Source: Sphingomonas sp. RIT328
Lineage (GTDB): Bacteria > Pseudomonadota > Alphaproteobacteria > Sphingomonadales > Sphingomonadaceae
Reading direction: 5' to 3'
Assembly: GCF_000632225.1 (NCBI RefSeq)
Contig: NZ_JFYV01000030.1
Location: forward strand, 1 to 34,409
Length of the DNA: 34,409 nt
A program made the translations under genes and the position numbers. This document shows positions 1-7,534 of this stretch, in pieces. Within the stretch, counting starts at the first letter, position 1. Each line of letters begins with the position of its first letter. The notes under the pieces are model-generated. The model searched no databases, was not told where the DNA came from, and saw only the letters and a list, made by a program, of their open reading frames with translations.

Positions 1-780
1 CCTCGCGGCGATCTGCCGAACGACCGCGCGCCGGCGCTGGTGCCGCAGCGACGCCACCGCGCCTGGCGCGCGCTGGTCGCGGTCGGCGGGGTCGCGACGA
101 TGATCACCGCCGGGCTGATCGGCGGCAGCGCCGTACTCGATTCGGGCGCCGCGCCGGCGCAGCGCGCCGCCCCCAAGCGGATCGCCACCCGCCCCGCTGC
201 CGCGCCGACCGTGGCGCCGGTGATGGTCGCCGCCGCCACCGTGCCGACGCCGACGCCCGGCGACACTGCGGAGGCGCAGGACTATCGCGGCGACACCGAG
301 GATCGCGGCGACACCGGCTATCGCGGTGACGCCGATGATCGCGCCGGCGCCGACTATCGTGTCGATTCGGCCGCGGCGGACGGGGCGACGCCCGCGCCGC
401 CGGCCGCCGCGACCCGTCAGACCGCACGCGCCGACGAGCGGCCGATCGTCGTGCCGCGCCCGCGCCGCGCCGAGCGCCCCGTGGCGATCGACCGGGCACC
501 CCCGGCCCTCTATGCCGCGCGCACTTGCTATGACGAGGCGTCGTGCCTCGCCCCGCAATTGCAGGCGGCGGAGCGCACCGTCGCGGTCGCTTATGACCGC
601 GCCACCGCCGCACAGGTGCGCAACGGCACGCTGCGCGACTATCGCGACGAATGGCTGCGCGCCCGCCGCGTCTCGCAGCGCCGCCCGCGCGAGGCGTTGC
701 GCATCTACGGCATGATCGCCGCCGACCTTCAGCTCTACGCCGACAATGCGCCGGGGGACGACCGGATGGCGTGGCGATGA
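1..780 (+). CDS. membrane-anchored hypothetical protein, 5' end outside window
   Basis: The reading frame is open from base 1, so the start probably lies upstream; a GTG at 40 is only an internal candidate. Visible parts are a basic stretch, one hydrophobic segment (about residues 25-47 of the visible part, around AVGGVATMITAGLIGG), a long Ala/Pro-rich low-complexity linker holding a six-residue repeat (YRGDTE, DRGDTG, YRGDAD and similar), and a folded-looking C-terminal part of about 85 residues with two Cys (RTCYDEASC). The topology suggests an N-in, C-out single-pass protein with a periplasmic C-terminal domain. The C-terminal part, with its Cys pair and helical LQAAERTVAVAYDRA pattern, loosely recalls DUF1311/LprI-like proteins, but I do not recognise it firmly. 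The stop overlaps the start of the next gene (ATGA), so the two are probably co-translated. Confidence 0.7.
   Translation, partial: PRGDLPNDRAPALVPQRRHRAWRALVAVGGVATMITAGLIGGSAVLDSGAAPAQRAAPKRIATRPAAAPTVAPVMVAAATVPTPTPGDTAEAQDYRGDTEDRGDTGYRGDADDRAGADYRVDSAAADGATPAPPAAATRQTARADERPIVVPRPRRAERPVAIDRAPPALYAARTCYDEASCLAPQLQAAERTVAVAYDRATAAQVRNGTLRDYRDEWLRARRVSQRRPREALRIYGMIAADLQLYADNAPGDDRMAWR
283..354 (+). repeat. 18-bp tandem repeat, four in-frame units
   Basis: Four consecutive 18-bp units begin at 283, 301, 319 and 337, each starting TATCGC or GATCGC. A fifth, degraded unit follows at 355. They encode YRGDTE, DRGDTG, YRGDAD, DRAGAD and then YRVDSA. The repeat lies in the low-complexity linker of the first gene, so unit number could vary by slippage without a frameshift. 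Confidence 0.8.
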
Positions 781-1580
781 TCGCCATCCGTCGCGTCGCG
801 CATAACCCCGCGCCGGGCCTGCGCGCCGGACCGCAGCCGCTCTATGCGATCGGCGACGTCCACGGCCGCTACGACCTGCTCCATGCGCTGCTCGCCGAGA
901 TCAGCCGCGACGCGGCGGAGCGGCATCCCGGCGTGACGCCGCGGCTGCTGCTGTGCGGCGACTATGTCGATCGCGGCCCCGCCTCGGCGGCGGTGCTCGC
1001 GGCGCTGGTCTGGCTGCTGCGGTCCAAGGCGGTGGATGCGCGGCTGCTCGAAGGCAATCACGAGGCGATGCTGCGCGGCTTCCTCGATCGCCCGGCCGAA
1101 CATCGCCGCTGGCTCGCGGTCGGCGGCGCGGCGACGATCGCCTCGTACGGCGTGGCGATTCCCGACGAGGCGGCGCTCGACACCCCCACGACGCTCGTCG
1201 CGCTGCGCGACAGCCTGCTCGATGCGATGCCGACCTCGCATTATCAGTTGCTCGACCGTCTCGACCTGCTCGTCGAGGTTGGCGATTACGCCTTCGTCCA
1301 TGCCGGCGTCGTTCCCGGCGTGGCCTTGCACGCGCAGCGCCGCGACGACCTTTTGTGGATCCGCGACGAGTTCCTCGACCACCCGCGCCCTGCCGCGGCG
1401 GTGATCGTCCACGGCCATACCTGGACCGGCGACCAGCCGGTGCTGCTGCCGCACCGCATCGGCATCGATACCGGCGCGTACAAGACCGGCGTGCTCACCG
1501 CGCTCTATCTGTGCGACGACCGCGCCGCGATCCTGCAGGCGGTCGACACGCCGGCGGCCGAGGTGAATTCGGCGTCATGA
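777..1580 (+). CDS. PPP-family metallophosphatase (serine/threonine phosphatase or ApaH-like)
   Basis: A 267-residue protein with the full metallophosphoesterase signature in order: GDVHGRYD near residue 24, GDYVDRGP near 61, EGNHEAM near 93, then a C-terminal HAGV and HGHTW. These supply the Asp/His/Asn ligands of a two-metal site. The family includes bacterial PPP-type Ser/Thr protein phosphatases (PrpA/PrpE) and ApaH-type dinucleotide hydrolases. The size and motif spacing fit a small bacterial PPP phosphatase better than ApaH, but the substrate cannot be read from sequence. The ATG at 777 overlaps the stop of the preceding gene, which decides the start. No signal peptide or membrane segment is seen, so it is probably cytoplasmic. 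Confidence 0.85.
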   Translation: MIAIRRVAHNPAPGLRAGPQPLYAIGDVHGRYDLLHALLAEISRDAAERHPGVTPRLLLCGDYVDRGPASAAVLAALVWLLRSKAVDARLLEGNHEAMLRGFLDRPAEHRRWLAVGGAATIASYGVAIPDEAALDTPTTLVALRDSLLDAMPTSHYQLLDRLDLLVEVGDYAFVHAGVVPGVALHAQRRDDLLWIRDEFLDHPRPAAAVIVHGHTWTGDQPVLLPHRIGIDTGAYKTGVLTALYLCDDRAAILQAVDTPAAEVNSAS

Positions 1581-1649
1581 TCGCCCCCGCCGGTTGACTG
1601 GGACCGATCCGCACCGATCTTCCGCGGCGACCTATCCAGGGGATCAGAG

Positions 1650-2192
1650 ATGACACCGGACGAACGCACCCTCCTCTCCCAATTCCTCGCCGACCTCGGC
1701 GCGGCGCGCGGCATCGCCAAGGATGCCGAGGCGGATGCGATGATCCGCCAGGCGCTCGCCGCCAATCCGGACGCTGCCTATGTGCTCGTCCAGCATGCGA
1801 TCGTCGCCGACCAGTCGCTGCACGCGGCGCAGGCGCGGATCGCCGAGCTGGAGCGGCAGCTCGCGCCGCAGCCCGCCGCGAACCGGTTCCTGCCCGAGCA
1901 GGGGCCGTGGGGCGCGTCGCCCGCCTTCGCCCAGACCAACTATGCCCCGCCCGCGCCCGAGGCGCGGCCCGGCATCCTGTCTGGCGGCGGCGGGCTTGGC
2001 AGCTTCCTGCGCGCCGCCGGCACCACCGCGGCGGGCGTCGCCGGCGGCGAGATGCTGTTCAGCGGCCTGTCCGACCTGTTCGGCGGCCACCACGGCAGCG
2101 GCCAGGGCTTCCTCGCGCCCGAGGAGAATGTCGTCATCAACAATTACGGCGACGACGGCGACAACGATTACGACGATCGCGGCGACTGGTAG
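1650..2192 (+). CDS. DUF2076 domain-containing protein
   Basis: 180 residues. The N-terminal part (about 1-75) is helical and resembles DUF2076: MTPDERTLLSQFLADL, then DAEADAMIRQAL and a coiled-coil-like QARIAELERQL. A Pro/Ala-rich linker is followed by a Gly/Ala-rich hydrophobic stretch (about 115-150, LRAAGTTAAGVAGGEMLF...LFGG) and a very acidic tail (NNYGDDGDNDYDDRGDW). DUF2076 proteins are small proteobacterial proteins of unproved function, sometimes called periplasmic ligand-binding sensors; no signal peptide is visible here. A purine-rich ribosome binding site (AGGGGATCAGAG) precedes the ATG. Confidence 0.8.
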   Translation: MTPDERTLLSQFLADLGAARGIAKDAEADAMIRQALAANPDAAYVLVQHAIVADQSLHAAQARIAELERQLAPQPAANRFLPEQGPWGASPAFAQTNYAPPAPEARPGILSGGGGLGSFLRAAGTTAAGVAGGEMLFSGLSDLFGGHHGSGQGFLAPEENVVINNYGDDGDNDYDDRGDW

Positions 2193-2225
2193 GGGCCGGT
2201 CCGGCCGGTCGTGCGTTGCGCGTCC

Positions 2226-3104
2226 ATGTCCAAGCATCACGACCGCTACGCCTATCGCCCGATCATCGACCGGCCCGATTACGACTGGCCGGACGGCCGC
2301 CGCCTCGCGATCTACCTCGGCGTCAATTACGAGGTGTTCGACTTCGGCGGCGGCCTCGGCGCCGAACTCGCGCCGTCGCAGACCCAGCCCGACGTGATGA
2401 ACTACGCGTGGCGCGATTACGGCAATCGCGTCGGCGCATGGCGGTTGTTCGACCTGTTCGACCGTTTGCAGCTGCGCACCACCGCATTGCTCAACAGCGC
2501 GGTGCTCGACCGCTGCCCCGGCCTCGCCGAGGCCTGCCGCGACCGCGGCGACGAGATCGCCGCGCACGGCGGCAGCAACGCGCAGGCGCAGGGCAAGCTG
2601 TCGCACCATGCCGAGCGCACGCTGATCGCGGACGTCACCGCGCGCCTCACCGCGCTCGGCGCCGCGCCGACCGGCTGGCTCGGCCCGTGGATCTCGGAAA
2701 GCGACCATACCCCCGACCTGCTTGCCGCGGAGGGCTATCGCTATGTGCTCGACTGGGCGCATGACGATCAGCCGACGCGGCTGGCGACCAGCGACGGGCC
2801 GTTGCTGTCGATCCCCTATTCGCAGGAGATCAACGACATCCCCTCGATCATCCAGCGCCATCAGGAAGCCGATACCTTCGCCGCGATGATTCGCGCCGCG
2901 GTCGAGCAACTGCTTTCCGAATGCGACCGCCGGCCGCTCGTCCTCGGCATCGCGCTGCATCCCTATATCATGGGACAGGCGCACCGCGTCCCGCCGCTGG
3001 CGAAGGTGCTGACCGAATTGCGCGCCGCGGACGATCCGCGCATCTGGTGGACGACCGCGGGCGACATCGCCGCGCATGTCGCGGCCACGGGGGTGGCGGT
3101 GTAA
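2226..3104 (+). CDS. polysaccharide deacetylase (NodB-fold) family protein, PuuE-like
   Basis: 292 residues from the ATG at 2226; a GTG 15 bases upstream is in frame but less likely. The fold signature is recognisable: RRLAIYLGVNYEVFDF at the first strand, RTTALLNSAVLD, GDEIAAHGGSNAQ, then GWLGPWISESDHTPDLLAAEGYRY and a C-terminal LVLGIALHPYIMGQAHR. This order matches the branch with PuuE-type allantoinases and chitin-deacetylase-like proteins. The canonical metal triad (TFDD and HxxxH) is not present: NYE and AHG stand in those places, as in the metal-independent PuuE group. It may therefore act on a cyclic amide or be non-hydrolytic rather than deacetylate a glycan. No signal peptide, so probably cytoplasmic. 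It follows the DUF2076 gene at 33 bp. Confidence 0.75.
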   Translation: MSKHHDRYAYRPIIDRPDYDWPDGRRLAIYLGVNYEVFDFGGGLGAELAPSQTQPDVMNYAWRDYGNRVGAWRLFDLFDRLQLRTTALLNSAVLDRCPGLAEACRDRGDEIAAHGGSNAQAQGKLSHHAERTLIADVTARLTALGAAPTGWLGPWISESDHTPDLLAAEGYRYVLDWAHDDQPTRLATSDGPLLSIPYSQEINDIPSIIQRHQEADTFAAMIRAAVEQLLSECDRRPLVLGIALHPYIMGQAHRVPPLAKVLTELRAADDPRIWWTTAGDIAAHVAATGVAV

Positions 3105-3114
3105 GGGGAAGTGC

Positions 3115-3189
3115 TGGTGACCCCTACGGGAATCGAACCCGTGCTTCAGCCGTGAAAGGGCCGCGTCCTAACCGCTAGACGAAGGGGCC
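3115..3189 (-). tRNA. tRNA-Glu (anticodon TTC)
   Basis: On the minus strand the sequence begins GGCCCCTTCGTCTAGC and ends GGGGTCACCA. The seven-pair acceptor stem (one G-U) closes, the anticodon arm CGGCC-CTTTCAC-GGCTG shows TTC at the anticodon, and the T arm carries the usual GGTTCGATTCC. The CCA end is encoded (3115-3117). It lies 52 bp downstream of recJ on the same strand and has its own promoter in that gap. Confidence 0.97.
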
Positions 3190-3199
3190 AGCGGGGGTG

Positions 3200-3228
3200 C
3201 TGCTAGAAGAGGGTCGGCGATCGGTCAA
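3200..3228 (-). promoter_or_regulatory. sigma-70-type promoter of tRNA-Glu
   Basis: Reading the minus strand, TTGACC (3228-3223) is followed after exactly 17 bases by TAGCAG (3205-3200). The -35 matches consensus at five of six positions and the -10 at three. Transcription would start near 3193, a few bases before the mature tRNA 5' end at 3189, as expected for a single tRNA gene. Inference from spacing and position. Confidence 0.55.
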
Positions 3229-3241
3229 GGGGTTGCAGCGA

Positions 3242-4996
3242 TCAATTCGCCCAAGCGGCGTCTTCGAGGTGCATTTCCGCCGCCGGGCGGCTGCCCCAAT
3301 CGTCGATCTTGGCGCGGCCGGCGAGCCACAGGCGGCGGTGCGGCGCGGCGGCGAGCAGGGCCTGCCCCAGGGCGGTGTCGGCGGCGCGGAACGCCACCGC
3401 CTTGAAGCTGCGGCCATCGTCGCCCGCCACCACCGCGCGGACATGGCCGTTGCCGACGACGTCCGCCTTGATGATCCGCACCGGCCCGGCGGCGATGCGC
3501 GGCGCCGGCCAGCCCATGCCGTACGGCCCGCCGACGTCGAGCGATTCGACCAGCAGCGGGTTGATCCCGCCCGGCGCGAGTACCGCGTCGACGAGCAGCG
3601 CACGGCTCTCCATCGCACTTTCGACGGTGGCGGCGAGCCGCGCTTCGAGGAAGTCGGCGAAGGCGGCGATGCCGTCGGCGGGGATCGTCAGCCCCGCCGC
3701 CATCGCGTGGCCGCCGCCGGCGACGAGCAGCCCGTGCTCCTTCGCCGCGAGCACCGCCGCGCCGAGATCGACCCCGGCGATCGACCGGCCCGATCCCTTG
3801 CCGAGCCCGTCCTCGCCGATCGCGATGACGATCGCCGGGCGGCCGAGCTTCTCCTTGAGGCGACCGGCGACGATGCCGATCACGCCGGGGTGCCAGCCCT
3901 CGCCCGCGACGACGACGACGCGGCGGTCGCCGGTCGCGCCGAGCTCGGCGGCCTGCTGCACGCCCGCCTCGATCAGCCGGCGCTCCTCGTTGAGCCGGTC
4001 GAGCTCGACGGCGATCTGCCGCGCCTCGTCGGGATCGCGCGTGGTGAGCAGCCGGACGCCGAGGTCGGCACGGCCGACGCGGCCGCCAGCGTTGATCCGC
4101 GGGCCGAGCGCGAAGCCCAGGTCGCTGCACGTCGGCGCACGGGTCAGCCGCGCCGCCTCGATCAGCGCGGCGAGGCCGGGGTTGCGGCGCTGCGCCAGCA
4201 CCTTGAGCCCCTGCGCGACGAAGGCGCGGTTGAGCCCGCGCAGCTGCGCGACGTCGGCGACGGTGCCGAGCGCGACGAGATCGAGATGGTGGAGCAGATT
4301 GGGCTTGGCCCGGCTGGCGAAGAACCCGCGCGCATCGAGCACGCGCAGCAGCGCGGCGGCGAGCAGGAAGCAGACGCCGACCGCGGCGAGGTGGCCGTGC
4401 GCCGCGCCCTCCGCCTCGTCGAGACGGTTGGGATTGACCAGCGCATGCGCGAGCGGCAGCGCGGCGGCGCATTTGTGGTGATCGACGACGACGACGTCGA
4501 CCGGATGGGCATGCGCCATCGCCAGCGCGTCGAACGCCTGCGCGCCGCAATCGACGGTGACGATCAGCGACGCCCCCTCACCCGCCAGCCGCACCAGGGC
4601 ATCGCCCGATGGGCCATAGCCTTCGAGCAGCCGGTCGGGGATATAGGGCCGCGCCTCGAGCCCGAGCTCGCGCAGCACGAGGATCATCAGCGCCGCCGAG
4701 GTGGCGCCGTCGACGTCATAATCGCCGAACACCGCGACGCTCTCCCCCGCCTGCACCGCATCGGCGAGCCGCGCCGCGGCGCGGTCCATGTCGCGGAACA
4801 CCGACGGATCGGGCATGAAGGCGCGGATCGAGGGGCTGCGGTGATCGTCGAGCGTCTCGCGCTCGGCGCCGCGGGCGAGCAGCAGCTGGGTGACGAGATC
4901 GTCCGCACCAAAGCCCTCGCGCGCATCGGCGGCGAGGCTGCGCCAATGCCAGGGCTGGCCGAGAATCGAATGGGATACGCCGAGAACGGGGGTCAT
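3242..4996 (-). CDS. recJ: single-stranded-DNA-specific exonuclease RecJ
   Basis: 584 residues from the ATG at 4996 (MTPVLGVSHSILGQPW); a longer in-frame start exists at 5068, but the upstream stretch looks non-coding in character. RecJ is the 5'-3' ssDNA exonuclease of recombination and mismatch repair. The DHH-family motifs are present in order: FGDYDVDGATS (Asp-rich motif, 92-97), VTVDCGAQA (147-155), VVVVDHHK (the DHH triad, 172-174), and C-terminal DHHA1 GGGHAMAAG (about 425-433), followed by the OB-fold region. Length is usual for the family. It is transcribed toward tRNA-Glu. Confidence 0.96.
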   Translation of the reverse strand: MTPVLGVSHSILGQPWHWRSLAADAREGFGADDLVTQLLLARGAERETLDDHRSPSIRAFMPDPSVFRDMDRAAARLADAVQAGESVAVFGDYDVDGATSAALMILVLRELGLEARPYIPDRLLEGYGPSGDALVRLAGEGASLIVTVDCGAQAFDALAMAHAHPVDVVVVDHHKCAAALPLAHALVNPNRLDEAEGAAHGHLAAVGVCFLLAAALLRVLDARGFFASRAKPNLLHHLDLVALGTVADVAQLRGLNRAFVAQGLKVLAQRRNPGLAALIEAARLTRAPTCSDLGFALGPRINAGGRVGRADLGVRLLTTRDPDEARQIAVELDRLNEERRLIEAGVQQAAELGATGDRRVVVVAGEGWHPGVIGIVAGRLKEKLGRPAIVIAIGEDGLGKGSGRSIAGVDLGAAVLAAKEHGLLVAGGGHAMAAGLTIPADGIAAFADFLEARLAATVESAMESRALLVDAVLAPGGINPLLVESLDVGGPYGMGWPAPRIAAGPVRIIKADVVGNGHVRAVVAGDDGRSFKAVAFRAADTALGQALLAAAPHRRLWLAGRAKIDDWGSRPAAEMHLEDAAWAN

Positions 4997-5106
4997 GGAT
5001 GGGGCAAAGGTTCCGGTAGGGCGCGGCACGGCGCGACGGTCCGCCGTCCTTAAAGCAAGATGCGCCAAGGAGGAAACGCTTTGCCGGTCAGCGGCTCATC
5101 GCGGTG

Positions 5107-5376
5107 TCACGGCCGATCCGCGTCGCGTTCAGAAAACCACAGGAACCACAGCAACCCGAGCGCCGCGGCGGCACCGATCGCGCGCATCAGCGGCGCCTCC
5201 CCCGCCCCCGAGCCGCTGAACCGTGCCGAGGCATAGCCGATCGCCAGCATGAAGCCGCCGAAACGGGCCGGACGCAAGGGGGCCAGCCACCGGGTCGCGG
5301 CGTAGCCGATCAAACCGACGCAGGCCGTCGATGCGAATGCGGTGAGCAGATCGGCGAGCAAGGTCGTCCCCTCCAT
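5107..5376 (-). CDS. small membrane protein, function unknown
   Basis: 89 residues with three hydrophobic segments: about 8-30 (LLTAFASTACVGLIGYA), 39-52 (FGGFMLAIGYASARF) and 62-80 (LMRAIGAAAALGLLWFLWF). The ATG at 5376 has no good ribosome binding site. GGAGGGG lies just inside the frame, 6-8 bases before an in-frame TTG codon (residue 6), so translation may begin at that TTG and give an 84-residue product. It is divergent from dnaX. I do not recognise a family. Confidence 0.55.
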   Translation of the reverse strand: MEGTTLLADLLTAFASTACVGLIGYAATRWLAPLRPARFGGFMLAIGYASARFSGSGAGEAPLMRAIGAAAALGLLWFLWFSERDADRP

Positions 5377-5417
5377 CTATCGTCCCGGCGCCGGAACCGC
5401 CGTTCCCGTCTCACCCT

Positions 5418-5446
5418 TCGACACCGGCCCGCTCCCTGCCTATATC
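5418..5446 (+). promoter_or_regulatory. dnaX promoter, predicts leaderless mRNA
   Basis: TCGACA (5418-5423) and TATATC (5441-5446) are spaced by 17 bases. The predicted transcription start falls at 5453-5454, at or one base before the dnaX ATG, and no Shine-Dalgarno sequence precedes that ATG. Together these suggest a leaderless transcript. Inference only. Confidence 0.45.
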
Positions 5447-5453
5447 AGCGCCA

Positions 5454-7100
5454 ATGGCCGATTCCTTTGATCTGGGCGAACCACCGGCGGCGGCGACGCC
5501 CTATCGCGTGCTGGCGCGCAAATACCGTCCGCAGACCTTCCGCGAGCTGATCGGCCAGGACGCGATGGTCACCACGCTCGGCAATGCGATCAAGCGCGAC
5601 CGGCTGGCGCATGCGTTCCTGATGACCGGGGTGCGCGGCGTCGGCAAGACGTCGACCGCGCGGCTGATTGCCAAGGCGCTCAACTGCATCGGCCCGGACG
5701 GCCAGGGCGGTCCGACGATCGATCCGTGCGGCGTCTGCGAGCCGTGCCGCGCAATCGCGGAAGGGCGCCATATCGACGTGATCGAGATGGACGCCGCCAG
5801 CCATACCGGCGTCGACGACGTGCGCGAGATCATCGATGCGGCGCGCTATGCTGCGGTGTCGGCACGCTACAAGATCTATATCGTCGACGAAGTCCACATG
5901 CTGTCGAAGAACGCGTTCAACGCGTTGCTGAAGACGCTGGAGGAGCCGCCGGCGCACGTCAAATTCCTGTTCGCCACCACCGAGGTGAACAAGGTGCCGA
6001 TCACCGTGCTGTCGCGCTGCCAGCGGTTCGACCTGCGGCGCATCTCGGCCGAGCAGCTCGCCCAGCATTTCGCCTTCGTCTGCCGCGAGGAAGGCGTCGA
6101 GGCCGAGCCCGAGGCGCTGATGCTGATCGCACGCGCCGCGGAAGGTTCGGCGCGCGACGGCCTGTCGATCCTCGACCAGGGAATCGCGCATGCCGGGCTG
6201 GAGGGCGGCGGCGTCACCGCCGATGCGGTGCGCCAGATGCTCGGCCTGTCCGATCGCGGCGCGGTGCGCGACCTGCTCGCGCTGGTGCTCGCCGGCGATT
6301 CGGCGGGGGCGCTCGCCAGCCTGCGCCGGCAATATGATTATGGTGTCGATCCGCAGGCGGTGCTGCGCGCGCTGCTCGAATCGGTGCACGGCATCACGCT
6401 GACCAAGGTCGGCACCGCCGACGATCCCGCCCAGCCCGCCGAGGAGCGCGCGGCGCGGCACGAATGGGCGGCGGCCCTGTCCTTCCCGGCGCTGCACCGA
6501 TTGTGGCAATTGTTCCTGAAGGGGCATGACGAGGTCGCCAAGGCGGCGCTGCCGATCGAGGCGGCGGAGATGGCGCTGCTGCGCGCGATCCATGCCGCGA
6601 GCCTGCCCGATCCCGGCGAACTGGCGAAGCAGATCGCCAGCGGCAAGCTCGGCGCGATCGGCGCCCCCGCTGCCGCGTCCGGCGCGCCGGCGCCCGCCGC
6701 CGCCGCCGCCCCCGTGGCCGAACGTCCGGCGGTGCCCGCGGACTTCCCCGGCCTCGTCACCCTGCTCGAGGACAAGGGCCATTTCGCGGTCGCGGCGCAA
6801 CTCAGCCACGGCGCGCGCGTCGTCCGCTATGCGGCGCCCGAGCTGATCCTCAGCGGGTCGCGGCCGATGTCCGCCGATACGCTGCGCGACGTCGCCGATG
6901 CGCTCAAGTCCGTGACAGGACAGGTCTGGAAGATCGCCTTGGAGGATGCGCCCGGCGCGCCTACCTTGCGCGAGCAGGCCAAGGCGGACGACGAGGCGAA
7001 GCGGCTGGCGATCCTCGACACGCCGCTGGTCAGGGCGGCCTTCGCCGCCTTCCCCGAGGCGGAACTCGAATCCTGGCCCGGCAAACGGAGTATGGCATGA
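5454..7100 (+). CDS. dnaX: DNA polymerase III subunit gamma/tau
   Basis: 548 residues. DnaX is the clamp-loader ATPase that opens the beta sliding clamp and links the replicative polymerases. Visible features are the start box YRVLARKYRPQTFRELIGQ, Walker A GVRGVGKTST (about 57-66), a zinc module (CIGPDG...CGVCEPC, about 78-100), Walker B IYIVDEVHM, the sensor region LLKTLEEPPAHVKFLFATTE, and the arginine-finger region LSRCQRFDLRRI. After about residue 400 there is an Ala/Pro linker and a tau-type C-terminal domain (VTLLEDKGHFAVAAQL...). I see no slippery heptamer, so a short gamma form made by frameshifting is not indicated. The stop overlaps the ybaB start (ATGA). Confidence 0.97.
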   Translation: MADSFDLGEPPAAATPYRVLARKYRPQTFRELIGQDAMVTTLGNAIKRDRLAHAFLMTGVRGVGKTSTARLIAKALNCIGPDGQGGPTIDPCGVCEPCRAIAEGRHIDVIEMDAASHTGVDDVREIIDAARYAAVSARYKIYIVDEVHMLSKNAFNALLKTLEEPPAHVKFLFATTEVNKVPITVLSRCQRFDLRRISAEQLAQHFAFVCREEGVEAEPEALMLIARAAEGSARDGLSILDQGIAHAGLEGGGVTADAVRQMLGLSDRGAVRDLLALVLAGDSAGALASLRRQYDYGVDPQAVLRALLESVHGITLTKVGTADDPAQPAEERAARHEWAAALSFPALHRLWQLFLKGHDEVAKAALPIEAAEMALLRAIHAASLPDPGELAKQIASGKLGAIGAPAAASGAPAPAAAAAPVAERPAVPADFPGLVTLLEDKGHFAVAAQLSHGARVVRYAAPELILSGSRPMSADTLRDVADALKSVTGQVWKIALEDAPGAPTLREQAKADDEAKRLAILDTPLVRAAFAAFPEAELESWPGKRSMA

Positions 7101-7420
7101 AGAATATCGACGAAATCCTCGCCATGGCGCAGAACGTCCAGAACGAGCTGCAGAAGGCGCAGGACCAGCTCGACACGATCGAGGTCGAGGGTGTCTCGGG
7201 CGGCGGCCTGGTCAAGGTCAAGGCGAGCGCCAAGGGCCGGATCATCACCATCGCGATCGACGATTCGCTGATCGAGGTGTCGGAAAAGCAGATGCTCGAG
7301 GACCTGCTTGCTGCGGCGTTCAACGATGCGCGCGCCAAGGCGGATGCGGTGTCGGGCCAGGAAATGTCGAAGATGACGAGCGGCCTGCCGCTGCCGCCGG
7401 GGTTCAAGCTGCCGTTCTGA
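7097..7420 (+). CDS. ybaB: YbaB/EbfC family nucleoid-associated protein
   Basis: 107 residues, normal for the family. It begins with a helix (MKNIDEILAMAQNVQNELQKAQDQL) and continues with the typical VEGVSGGGLVKVKASAKG strands and the IDDSLIEVSEKQMLEDLLAAAFNDA helix. YbaB/EbfC proteins are dimers that bind DNA with little specificity and are commonly encoded just after dnaX. The start overlaps the dnaX stop by four bases, so translation is coupled. recR, which follows ybaB in many genomes, is absent here. Confidence 0.94.
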   Translation: MKNIDEILAMAQNVQNELQKAQDQLDTIEVEGVSGGGLVKVKASAKGRIITIAIDDSLIEVSEKQMLEDLLAAAFNDARAKADAVSGQEMSKMTSGLPLPPGFKLPF

Positions 7421-7443
7421 GGGTCTTAGCTCCGCTGGAATTT

Positions 7444-7469
7444 GTCATCCCCGCGCAGGCGGGGATGAC
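7444..7469. repeat. GC-rich palindromic (REP-like) hairpin
   Basis: A perfect 11-bp inverted repeat (GTCATCCCCGC / GCGGGGATGAC) around a GCAG tetraloop, 25 bases after the ybaB stop and between convergent genes ybaB and mtgA. The CCCGC-GCAG-GCGGG core is shared with repeats at 15300 and 21327. No T-run follows, so a repeat element is more likely than a classical terminator, though it could protect 3' ends. A second inverted pair, CCGGGGCAG/CTGCCCCGG, lies at 7472-7480 and 7515-7523. Confidence 0.75.
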
Positions 7470-7534
7470 CACCGGGGCAGGACGACAAGACAGGCGCGAT
7501 ACAGGGGTAAGACGCTGCCCCGGACCGACCTCCC

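Noticed and set aside
3197..5053. A 618-codon plus-strand open frame
   Set aside because: It is antisense to recJ, whose motifs are complete.
5081..5236. A 51-codon plus-strand frame starting TTG behind an ideal AAGGAGG site
   Set aside because: It is antisense to the 3' half of the small membrane protein at 5107-5376, the product is low-complexity (Ala/Pro/Ser/His) and no family is recognised. The good site is noted but the frame is not annotated.
5377..5453. Signal recognition particle RNA gene upstream of dnaX
   Set aside because: The SRP RNA gene often lies near dnaX, but the 77-base gap lacks its conserved stem-loop and is too short.
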